The notes under the pieces: generated by a model
Told to the model about the DNA's origin: nothing
What the model saw: only the letters and a program-made list of their open reading frames with translations
Database searches by the model: none
Position numbers and translations under genes: made by a program
Assembly: GCF_019219075.1 (NCBI RefSeq)
Contig: NZ_JAHUWJ010000007.1
Location: forward strand, 248,001 to 312,000
DNA length: 64,000 bases
From: Chitinophaga sp. sic0106
Lineage (GTDB): Bacteria > Bacteroidota > Bacteroidia > Chitinophagales > Chitinophagaceae
Direction of reading: 5' to 3'
Part shown: positions 53,166 to 61,401 of the stretch, piece after piece
Numbering within the stretch: the first letter of the stretch is position 1
How the letters are laid out: every line of letters starts with the position of its first letter

Positions 53166-54101
53166 CTACTTACCCGCGGTCTGCTTCACCATCTGAATCG
53201 TACCATCAGGATTGTAGTACAGTTTATCTACGCAAATGCTGCGCAGCCAGTCGTGGTTTGATAAGGAACTGTTATGATAAAACGCGTACCACTGGCCCTT
53301 GTACTCTACAATGGAGCCGTGATTGGTATAGCTGTCCGTCGATTCCATGTATACGCCTTTGTACTCCCATGGTCCCAGCGGACTATTGCTCATGGCATAA
53401 CACATACGGTTATGTTTACCATCCTTATCGTAGTTATCGGAATAAGAGAGATAATAGATGCCGTTGCGCTTATGTACCCAGCTGGCCTCATGGAAATCCA
53501 CCAGTCCTTCCATTGGCTTCAGCTCCCCGTCTATGGCCACCATGTTATCTTTCAGCTTACCGCCCATGCATTTTCCGCCGCCTCCATAATAGAAATACAC
53601 CTGGCCGTCGGTATCGGTAAATACGCACGGATCGATCATGGATTCCAGCCCTTCTATATAGCCTTGTACTTTGAAATCGCCCGCAGGCTTGCTGCTGGTG
53701 GCCACGCCTATCTTCCAGGTTTTATTCCACTCGGTGCCGCTGGGATGCGGAAAGTAGTAATAGTAAACGCCATTTTTATATGCACAGTCGGGCGCCCACA
53801 TAAAGCCACCTTCCTTGCGCCCCCAGGGCACCTGGCCGGAATTCAGTATTTCTCCATGATCTTTCCAGTGTACCATATCATCAGTGGAATACACATGGTA
53901 ACGGTCCATCAGGTCGCAGCCCTTTGGTGGCGCCACATCATGGGAAGGGTACACATACAGGCGTCCGTCGGCCCATACGTGTGCAGACGGATCTGCGGTA
54001 TAAATATCTGTAACAAACGGATTTTTCTGTGCCTGACAATCGTTGGCAATAAGCGCTGCCGCGAGCGTAAACAAAGGAACGGCCAGGAATATTTTTTTCA
54101 T
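53166..54101 (-). CDS. GH43 five-bladed beta-propeller glycosidase
   Basis: This 311-residue protein has a signal peptide to about 24. The propeller carries the three GH43 acids: Asp37 in IYTADPSAHVW (base), Asp157 in SMIDPCVF (pKa modulator) and Glu205 in DFHEASWVH (acid). It opens with NPFVTDIYTADPSA and ends with the substrate-facing YTNHGSIVEYKGQWYAFYH motif. GH43 enzymes are usually alpha-L-arabinofuranosidases or beta-xylosidases; the subfamily cannot be fixed by eye. It has no clear lipobox, so is probably periplasmic. It lies between DUF3823 and the GH99-like remnant in the minus-strand PUL. Confidence 0.92.
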   Translation of the reverse strand: MKKIFLAVPLFTLAAALIANDCQAQKNPFVTDIYTADPSAHVWADGRLYVYPSHDVAPPKGCDLMDRYHVYSTDDMVHWKDHGEILNSGQVPWGRKEGGFMWAPDCAYKNGVYYYYFPHPSGTEWNKTWKIGVATSSKPAGDFKVQGYIEGLESMIDPCVFTDTDGQVYFYYGGGGKCMGGKLKDNMVAIDGELKPMEGLVDFHEASWVHKRNGIYYLSYSDNYDKDGKHNRMCYAMSNSPLGPWEYKGVYMESTDSYTNHGSIVEYKGQWYAFYHNSSLSNHDWLRSICVDKLYYNPDGTIQMVKQTAGK

Positions 54102-54175
54102 ATCTTATTGGGCTAAATAATATCTTAAAGATTTGGAGAGGGGCAGACGCCCCTCCCCCACGTTATGAAGAACCA

Positions 54176-54886
54176 TCAAGGGACATCCACCTTGACTATT
54201 TCTGAGTAGTTAAACTTTTTATTGCTGTCGTCAACGCGAACGCCTACACGGGCGTAAAAGGTGCGTCCACTCAGCAGGTTAGGTACCGTTATGGTATAGG
54301 TTGTTTTCGCCATCTCATCACTGTAATTTGCGTTGATGCCTAAGATATTCGGACCGGTATAAACATCATAAATGGTAGCACCACTGCCCACAAACTGGGT
54401 GTTGTTAATGAAAGGCTGCACATCTATTACACGTGGCAGGCCTTCCGTTTTAGGTGCAAACAGGTTAAACGTCATCTGCAATGTGGTGCCGGAGAGCTTC
54501 CATGTGAAATTTTTGATTTCCATGTAAGGCGTTACCGTGAAGTCTTTGGTGGTGTTACCGGAAATATCAATTTCGGTTGTATCCACCGGCCAGAAAGCGC
54601 CGTTGCGCGGAATCACGCGGTAATGACCACTAAAAATCCTCGTATCCTTAAAGCTGCCGTCTGGCTTAGCCGGGATGTTATAAGGCACGGGTGTGCTGCT
54701 CCAGCTGAGTTCATCCAGTTGTATCTGGAAGCCGCCAGTTTCTGTAAGCAGGTTTTTACCGGTCACACTATTAATCAGGTTACCTGAGAAGGTGGCGTCA
54801 GGTCCTGCATAGTTGTCCTTTTTAGAGCAGGACGTGGCCATACATAATGTGGCTGCCACCAGCAGGCTGTTTATTAATTTCTTCAT
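54176..54886 (-). CDS. DUF3823 surface lipoprotein
   Basis: This 236-residue lipoprotein has the leader ATLCMATSC-SK. Two beta-sandwich domains follow: about 28-120 (PDATFSGNLINSVTGKNLLTETGGFQIQLDELSW, FSGHYRVIPRNGAFWPVDT) and 125-236. This is the DUF3823 layout, regularly placed third after SusC and SusD in glycan utilisation loci. It is likely a surface glycan-binding protein (SusE/SusF-like role). It lies 18 bp after SusD. Confidence 0.88.
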   Translation of the reverse strand: MKKLINSLLVAATLCMATSCSKKDNYAGPDATFSGNLINSVTGKNLLTETGGFQIQLDELSWSSTPVPYNIPAKPDGSFKDTRIFSGHYRVIPRNGAFWPVDTTEIDISGNTTKDFTVTPYMEIKNFTWKLSGTTLQMTFNLFAPKTEGLPRVIDVQPFINNTQFVGSGATIYDVYTGPNILGINANYSDEMAKTTYTITVPNLLSGRTFYARVGVRVDDSNKKFNYSEIVKVDVP

Positions 54887-54904
54887 AATGCTAAAATTTA
54901 AAAA

Positions 54905-56752
54905 TTAGTAACCCGGGTTATTAGGATAGAGGTTAGGATTCTTGCCTAATTCACCCCCAGGAAGTGGTTCGTAATACCATTTCTTTTCGAAGAAAAAGCT
55001 ACGGTGGCCCATTTCTTCCTGCTTCAGCATAATGTATTTATTTTCATTTTCTATCCAATATGGGTAGATGCCATAGAAGCGGGTGTTATCCAGTACCTTG
55101 TCCGCAATACGCCATCTCCGGAGGTCCCACCAGTGGTGATGTTCGAAGGCCAGCTCTTTCATACGCTCGGTACGAACCGTATCGATGGTGATATTACCGG
55201 TAGCCACTGCGGCACCTGCTCTGTCGCGCAGCTGGTTAATTACACTCAGCGCATCAGCAGTTTTATCAGCCGTACCCAGTTCCATCGCAGCTTCGGCCCT
55301 GTTTAGCAGCACCTCTGCATAACGCATGTCGATCCAGGTTTGCACACTTTGGTACAAGCCGCAGGTAGCCTGATCCGCTTTATAATTGATATACTTCCTA
55401 ACGTATAAGCCTGTACGCGTACGGTTATCATTACCGGCAGTGGCATACATACCGGCAAGGCCCATTACGCGGCGGCCATTGTACAACTGGTTGATATCAC
55501 CTGATACTACCAGGTTATCCGGCTGATCCCAGGAAGAAGTGTTGTTATTTGCCAGCTCTTCTGCGGCGGTACCATTGAATTTCTTATAAATACCACGCTG
55601 CACATCAAACTCTTTACCACGGAGGGTAGCACCCGGGAAGTAAATGGTAGCCAGCAAACGCGGTTCCAGACCAGCTTTCAGCTCAGAGCGATCGTTAAAG
55701 CGTTTAGGTGTGCCATCCGGATTAGTGATAGGCAGCGGGCCGGTGAATTTCTCCACGAGGTCGAGGGTAGGATAACAGGCGGCATCACCATCGGCAGTCA
55801 TATAACGGCAGGTCATGGTAGCGTCCCAGCTATGGGCGGTACCGGTGGACATAGAATAGTCCTTCACATACATATTCTCCGGGCTGCTCTGGTCCAGGAA
55901 CAGGTCTACATAGTTCTGTTCCTTGTTATCATTTTTACGGTACAGGCTATAGTGGCCCTCTACCAGTTTGGCTGCATCATAGGCGGCCTGGAAATAGCGG
56001 GTAGCCTGGTCCGCCGGAATGCCTGCAAAACCTTTCTGGCGCGCATCACCATCAACATAGTTCACCGTACCATATTTAGCAATAGTACCGGCATACAGCA
56101 TGGCGCGCGACTTATATCCTGCGGCTACATACTTGTTAGCTCTCGCTCTGATATTGGCATCACCCATCAGGGAGATGGCACTGTCCAGGTCGGCAGCAAT
56201 GAAATCGTAGACTTCCTGTTCTTTATTTCTCGGTACACTCAGGTCTTCGATGCTCTGCTCAGGATAGCTTTGCAGGGTTTTCACAATCGGCACACCACCG
56301 TAGCGTTTCACCAGTGCAAAGTAGAAATAGGCACGGCAGAAATAAGCTTCACCCAGGAACTGATTGTACTTATCCGGCGTGAACGCTTTCGCATATTTCG
56401 GGAAATTGACGATCATATAATTGATCGTACGGATTTTATCATATGGCCAGAAACCGAAGCCCTGCGCGGCATCGCCCACATTATAGCGACCCACCATTTC
56501 TCCGGTGAGGTTGCCCGGCTGCATGAAGTTCTGCCAGCGCTCTCCATCTCCATTCATAAACCCTCTTTCAGGGCGATAGATGAAATCCTCGATGGGCATG
56601 GTACCGTATATACTTGCCAGGTAGGAGTTTACACCGGTTTCATTGGTGAAAATATCCTGGTCTTTGATGATATTGAGTGGTGCTACATCCAGCTTGTTAC
56701 AAGCCCCAAAGGCCAGTCCAATCAGTATAAGCACTAAGTATTTTATTTTCAT
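54905..56752 (-). CDS. SusD/RagB outer-membrane lipoprotein
   Basis: This 615-residue lipoprotein, longer than the other two SusD proteins in the window, has the leader GLAFGAC-N. The TPR-like core has FLGEAYFCRAYFYFALVKRYGGVPI (about 133-157), YAEVLLNRAEAAMEL, and the C-terminal RTERMKELAFEHHHWWDLRRWR. It binds the polysaccharide or oligosaccharide at the surface and delivers it to the SusC encoded 11 bp upstream. Confidence 0.94.
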   Translation of the reverse strand: MKIKYLVLILIGLAFGACNKLDVAPLNIIKDQDIFTNETGVNSYLASIYGTMPIEDFIYRPERGFMNGDGERWQNFMQPGNLTGEMVGRYNVGDAAQGFGFWPYDKIRTINYMIVNFPKYAKAFTPDKYNQFLGEAYFCRAYFYFALVKRYGGVPIVKTLQSYPEQSIEDLSVPRNKEQEVYDFIAADLDSAISLMGDANIRARANKYVAAGYKSRAMLYAGTIAKYGTVNYVDGDARQKGFAGIPADQATRYFQAAYDAAKLVEGHYSLYRKNDNKEQNYVDLFLDQSSPENMYVKDYSMSTGTAHSWDATMTCRYMTADGDAACYPTLDLVEKFTGPLPITNPDGTPKRFNDRSELKAGLEPRLLATIYFPGATLRGKEFDVQRGIYKKFNGTAAEELANNNTSSWDQPDNLVVSGDINQLYNGRRVMGLAGMYATAGNDNRTRTGLYVRKYINYKADQATCGLYQSVQTWIDMRYAEVLLNRAEAAMELGTADKTADALSVINQLRDRAGAAVATGNITIDTVRTERMKELAFEHHHWWDLRRWRIADKVLDNTRFYGIYPYWIENENKYIMLKQEEMGHRSFFFEKKWYYEPLPGGELGKNPNLYPNNPGY

Positions 56753-56763
56753 GTCGGAAAAGT

Positions 56764-59700
56764 TTAGAATGATACAGAAGCACCTACACTATAAGTCCTG
56801 TTTTGTGGATACAGGTAACCTGCCTGGCCATAATCCCAGTTCTGGTTGCCACCTGCTTTACCCGGATGCTCAGGATCTGAATATTTCAGACCGGTGATAG
56901 TAGCCAGGTTATAGGCGTTACCGTAAATACGCAGGTTTTGAATACCTACTCTTTTCAGCACGTTGTGTGGCAGGTTATAACCAATTTCCAGTGATTTCAC
57001 ACGCATGTAGCTGGCGTTCTGTACGGCCTTGCTGCCTTGTGCAATCGGACGACCGGTTACAGGATAGTTACCGGCTACCCATTCTGTTTTAGGATCAAAT
57101 ACGTTGGCCTTAGGGTCTACCGGATGCCACCTGTCAAGGAATTGCACCAGCGCACTGCGACCAAAGGTTAACGGTTGCGCATACTGCTCATCATACTCTA
57201 CGTGGAAGTTGGCAGAACCCTGTAATAATACGTTCAGGTCAAAACCTTTCCAGCTCGCGCCAATGGTCATACCGAAGTTTACCATCGGTTTATCACGGAT
57301 AGCGATAGGTACCTGGTCTTTATCGTCGATTACACCATCCTGGTTGAGATCCTGGTAGTAGTAGTCGCCCGGCAGGTTCGACTGGTTACCGCCACCGGTG
57401 TTGACACCATAGTTATAGATCTGATCATAGCTGGTGAACTGGCCGCCGTACAAAGGTCCCCACCACATGTTGGCGATGCGGTCGTTCAGATTATTTTTGT
57501 AGTTCTGGTAAGAGTTGCCCTGGCGGGTTTGCTCTACATAGATATTTTTGAAACGGGTGAAAGCCACGTTACCGGAAATATTATACTGCACGCCTGCTAC
57601 CTGACTTCTGTGACCAAGCACAATTTCAAAGCTGGTATTCTGGTCACTGTTAAGGTTTTCCATAGGCAGCGGTAACCCTACGGTGCCTGGCACCTGCGCG
57701 CTCTTAGCTGCCGGCAGGCCTTCGCGGTTTCTTACGAAATAGTCCACGGAGCCCGACAGTAAACCGTTCCAGAGGTCCATATCCAAACCAACGTTGAAGG
57801 TTTTGGATTTCAGCCAGGTAAAGTTCTGGTTGGTTACACCCTGTGAGTTGATACCATTTACATAGGTACCTCCGAGGATAGCGCCCTGTCCGGGATAGTT
57901 GTAGCCGGCCACCCACTGGTAGTTTACGTTAGCATCGTCTCCGAGCAAGCCGTAAGAACCACGGAGTTTCAGGTTGCTGAGGATACGCGGATCAATGATA
58001 CGTTGTACAAATGGCTCCTCGCTGATACGCCATGCTGCCAGCGCTGCCGGAAACAGGCCCCATCTGGCTGTAGGACTGAAACGGCTGCTGCCATCATTAC
58101 GCATGGTCACTTCCACAATGTACCTGCCCAGGTAATCGTATCCTACCCTGCCGATCAAACTTTTCATTACGGTTTCATAGAGGCCGTTGCCATCCATGTT
58201 ACCGCGCTGATCTGCGTTGTCACCTGCAAACAGGTAAGGGATACCTAAAGAGTAGTTACGCTGTGCCTGGAAGTTATCACCCTTCTGGTGGTTTTCTTCA
58301 TACAGGAACATTGCGTTTACGTTATGACGTTTTGCAAAAGTACGTTTGTAGTTCAGGGAGAGCTGCATCACCGTGGTGGTAGAGGTGTAGTAACCTCTGT
58401 TTACCCAGGAAGGTGAATTCACGGTAGAAGGGATGTACAGGTCGTTCTGTGCATCATACAGGTAAAGGTTATACGTTTTTTTACCGGTGGTATTATCGGC
58501 CATGCCCATACCGTAGTTGTATACACCTCTTGCATATAAACCTTCTACACCAGGGATATCATATTCCAGGTAAGCCTGGCCCTGGAAGTTTTTATTTTTA
58601 TAGGTGCTGTTACCTACCAGGTTATTATCAATCAATGCTACCGGGTTACCGTTTTCGTCGGTTACACCGGGATACAGCGGATTGTTATTGGCGTAGATAG
58701 GCAAGGTAGGCTGATAGTTCATGGCATACTTCAGAATTTCCCACACGGAACGGCCCTGCGGAGTATTCTTATTATCTACATACCCAGAAACATTCACACC
58801 ACCGCGCAAACGCTTGGTGAGCGTAACATCCACGTTGGAGCGGAAGTTATATTTATCGTAGTTGATAGCGTTGGTTTTGAAGATGCTTCCCTGATCCAGG
58901 TAGCCAAAGCCAAAGTAATATCTCACTTTATCCGTACCACCGTTTAATGATACGTTGTGCTGTGTTTGTGGTGCCGACTTGCGGGTGATAGCGCCCATCC
59001 AGTCGGAGCTGGGTTTGTTGCCGCTCAGGTATTCATCGATGTTGGCATCGGAATAGGTTGGCGAACGCAAGGCAAAAAAGTTATTGAATCCGGAATAGTC
59101 TCTTTCGTTGGTCAGCAACATGAAGTCCACCGCATCCACGCCCTGCGGAACATTCAGGAACTGCTGCCAGGTTTGATTAATAGAATAGTTGAGATTGAAT
59201 TTTCCGTTTTCGTTTTTTGCACCGCGTTTGGTTGTTACCACGATAACACCGTTGGCAGACTTCACCCCGTAAATGGCTGCTGCCGCATCTTTCAGGACAG
59301 ACAGGCTTTCGATTTCATCAGGGTTCATGCGACTCAGGTCACCGGAGCTGCGGGGAATACCATCGATAATAATCAACGGCGTACCACCCATACCACGGAT
59401 ATCGTACTGGGTGTTGAAAGAGCCTGGCTCAGCACTCAGCTGCACCGTACGCACACCGGCAATTTTACCGGTCAGCATGTTCACCACGTTTTCGTTTTTG
59501 GTGACGGTCAGCTCTTTGCCACTAAGGGTAGCCACAGAACCGGCAACCGTAGCTTTTTTCTGGTTGCCGTAACCAACTACCACTACGTCATTGAGGTTGG
59601 AGTTGGAAAGCTGCAATACTAAGTCAATAGTAGTACGGCCATTAAGCAGTTGTGTTTCAGCTTTGTAGCCTACAAATGATACCGTGATCTTTGTAGCGGT

Positions 59701-59901
59701 GGAATTGGCGTGTACGGTATACTCACCATTTTCATTGGTGTAACCGCCACCGAGGCGCTTGCTGTTGCTCTCCAACACTACGTTGGCTCCGAACACAGGC
59801 GCCCCTTTTTCATCTGTTACCCGTCCCTTGACGGACACCTGCTGGGCCATCATGTATAGGGGAAGAAGGCAGAGTAACAATAAGTAATAGACTTTTTTCA
59901 T
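56764..59901 (-). CDS. SusC/RagA TonB-linked transporter without STN domain
   Basis: This 1045-residue protein has a signal peptide to about 19. The carboxypeptidase-like domain covers about 22-105 (VSVKGRVTDEKGAPVFGANVVLES), the plug about 110-230 (VVVVGYGNQKKATVAGSV, DIRGMGGTPLIIIDGIPRS, LSVLKDAAAAIYGVKSANGVIVVTTKRG), then the barrel. It lacks the STN domain found in the other two SusC proteins, so it is not controlled through a FecR partner; a different regulator is expected. The 42-bp element at 60091-60133 before it is shared with the GH3 operon. Confidence 0.95.
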   Translation of the reverse strand: MKKVYYLLLLCLLPLYMMAQQVSVKGRVTDEKGAPVFGANVVLESNSKRLGGGYTNENGEYTVHANSTATKITVSFVGYKAETQLLNGRTTIDLVLQLSNSNLNDVVVVGYGNQKKATVAGSVATLSGKELTVTKNENVVNMLTGKIAGVRTVQLSAEPGSFNTQYDIRGMGGTPLIIIDGIPRSSGDLSRMNPDEIESLSVLKDAAAAIYGVKSANGVIVVTTKRGAKNENGKFNLNYSINQTWQQFLNVPQGVDAVDFMLLTNERDYSGFNNFFALRSPTYSDANIDEYLSGNKPSSDWMGAITRKSAPQTQHNVSLNGGTDKVRYYFGFGYLDQGSIFKTNAINYDKYNFRSNVDVTLTKRLRGGVNVSGYVDNKNTPQGRSVWEILKYAMNYQPTLPIYANNNPLYPGVTDENGNPVALIDNNLVGNSTYKNKNFQGQAYLEYDIPGVEGLYARGVYNYGMGMADNTTGKKTYNLYLYDAQNDLYIPSTVNSPSWVNRGYYTSTTTVMQLSLNYKRTFAKRHNVNAMFLYEENHQKGDNFQAQRNYSLGIPYLFAGDNADQRGNMDGNGLYETVMKSLIGRVGYDYLGRYIVEVTMRNDGSSRFSPTARWGLFPAALAAWRISEEPFVQRIIDPRILSNLKLRGSYGLLGDDANVNYQWVAGYNYPGQGAILGGTYVNGINSQGVTNQNFTWLKSKTFNVGLDMDLWNGLLSGSVDYFVRNREGLPAAKSAQVPGTVGLPLPMENLNSDQNTSFEIVLGHRSQVAGVQYNISGNVAFTRFKNIYVEQTRQGNSYQNYKNNLNDRIANMWWGPLYGGQFTSYDQIYNYGVNTGGGNQSNLPGDYYYQDLNQDGVIDDKDQVPIAIRDKPMVNFGMTIGASWKGFDLNVLLQGSANFHVEYDEQYAQPLTFGRSALVQFLDRWHPVDPKANVFDPKTEWVAGNYPVTGRPIAQGSKAVQNASYMRVKSLEIGYNLPHNVLKRVGIQNLRIYGNAYNLATITGLKYSDPEHPGKAGGNQNWDYGQAGYLYPQNRTYSVGASVSF

Positions 59902-60090
59902 GTTTTAAATAGTTTAAAAAGCATTCAAACAGCGGGGATAGTGGAATCTGAATAATGGAATTAAGGTGACATAATAGGCGTCGTGGAAAATGTTGATTTT
60001 GGTTTGTCCGGCAGCTATCACCTGCCGATGTTGAATCATCATAACGTATTCCTGTTAACCTGGAATTTGTAAGTGCAAAAAACGATTCTG

Positions 60091-60133
60091 CCATTAACAA
60101 AGCGGTTAATCAGACATTAATAGCGCATTAATT
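60091..60133 (-). promoter_or_regulatory. Shared PUL upstream element, copy at SusC
   Basis: CCATTAACAAAGCG (60091-60104), ATCAGA, CATTAAT, then GCATTAATT (60125-60133), plus-strand notation. It matches 63679-63722 in order and spacing (34 vs 35 bp). It lies ~190 bp upstream of the SusC start, in the gap after GH99-like. Confidence 0.65.
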
Positions 60134-60153
60134 TTCATTTTTTTTGATTTTTA

Positions 60154-61395
60154 TTAGCGTTTTGGTTGTTGTGCTGAGTATCCAGGCTTACCATGAAACC
60201 ATCTGGCAGCCTGACCGGCCAGCCACAGGTAGTAATCGCTGCCCAGTTCATCTTCAATACCTACAAACACACCGCCGGGATGCAGCGGTAACTGGCTGGT
60301 GGTGGCACATTTAAAGATGGAGGTGCCTTCATTCATTTCATCGAACATGGCGATGTACAGCATTTCTGCTCCGGCTGCCTTAGCGCCGGCTACCTGCTGC
60401 CAGAAAAATGCACCTTTATTGCGGGCAATGGTGTGGGCATTGGGACCATTCATATTTCTCCAGGAAAATCCGGGGAATGCCAGCGGCACGTAGTCCACTT
60501 TATTGGCCTTACACCACTGGATATCTTTTTCAATGGTCGGATGAAAATCAGGATAGGCAGTCTGATCATACCGGCCTACCAGCCAGGGAGCTACAATATC
60601 CACCTGCTTCAGGATATCATGCAGGGCCTGGTCATGCAGGGCATCCGAGCCAAATTCTCTCCAATAGGTAGGCACGCCCAGCATTACACTGAAGCCGCGC
60701 TGTTTTAGTCCTGCCACAATGGTAGCTGCCTCCGTGAATCCGTATTGCCGGTTGTCGTTGAAGCCTACTCCCCATACGGTTACCAGTGGTTTGCCGTTGT
60801 GGTGCAGGTAGGTGGGAGATGTTTTACCATCTTTTTCCAGGAGGCCGTAGGTGGCGGCGAGGGTATCTATGTCGTGCAGCAACAGCTGTTCCTCACCCGG
60901 ACGCATACCACTCAGGTCATACATGATGCAGATGGCGCGGTCGTTGCGCTTTGCTGCCGCCATAGCGTTTTTCAGTACCGTATTAAAATGCCGCTGGCCG
61001 CTGGGGTTTCTGATCTCCCCAACAAATCTTTGCATAAACACCCCGTCGATACCATAGTCTTTCATCCATTTAAAATGCAGGTCTACGGTAGATTTATCGT
61101 AGGGACTAAACACGTTGGCCACACTGCTGTCCGCATAGCGGAACGGGGTAGCATACTGTTTTTTATATTCCCGCATATCCGGCCAGAGGTCTATTTCACA
61201 GGAGCCTGGTGCAAAGGTGCCGCGGCGCTGGTAATGGTGCCATCCGCGGTCGGCCCCGTCAGTGGAAGTATTAAACCAACCCTGGTAGCCCGCCATTACC
61301 AACCCTTTATAGGTAGGGTAATGGAACGGACTTTTCTGGGCATCTGCGTGGAAAGTTAAAATGCAAACGGTCAAAAATATAAATGCGCTTTTCAT
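60154..61395 (-). CDS. GH71/GH99-like glycosidase
   Basis: This 413-residue protein has a signal peptide to about 19 (ILTFHADA-Q). A single TIM-barrel-like domain reads VMAGYQGWFNTSTDGADRGW, LHFKWMKDYGIDGVFMQRF, IMYDLSG, ...TYWREFG, APWLVGRY and the acid pair Glu353/Glu356 in FDEMNEGTS, which corresponds to the E-x-x-E acids of the GH99 family. GH99 enzymes are endo-alpha-mannosidases or -mannanases; this more distant clade is often annotated as GH71/99-like and its activity is not established. It lies 6 bp after GH3 and probably acts on the same substrate. A remnant of a homologue is at 52824-53135. Confidence 0.85.
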   Translation of the reverse strand: MKSAFIFLTVCILTFHADAQKSPFHYPTYKGLVMAGYQGWFNTSTDGADRGWHHYQRRGTFAPGSCEIDLWPDMREYKKQYATPFRYADSSVANVFSPYDKSTVDLHFKWMKDYGIDGVFMQRFVGEIRNPSGQRHFNTVLKNAMAAAKRNDRAICIMYDLSGMRPGEEQLLLHDIDTLAATYGLLEKDGKTSPTYLHHNGKPLVTVWGVGFNDNRQYGFTEAATIVAGLKQRGFSVMLGVPTYWREFGSDALHDQALHDILKQVDIVAPWLVGRYDQTAYPDFHPTIEKDIQWCKANKVDYVPLAFPGFSWRNMNGPNAHTIARNKGAFFWQQVAGAKAAGAEMLYIAMFDEMNEGTSIFKCATTSQLPLHPGGVFVGIEDELGSDYYLWLAGQAARWFHGKPGYSAQQPKR

Positions 61396-61401
61396 ATATA
61401 G

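Noticed and set aside
55832-56737. A 301-codon open frame antisense to SusD
   Set aside because: A shadow of the SusD reading frame, rich in His/Ile and without recognisable features.
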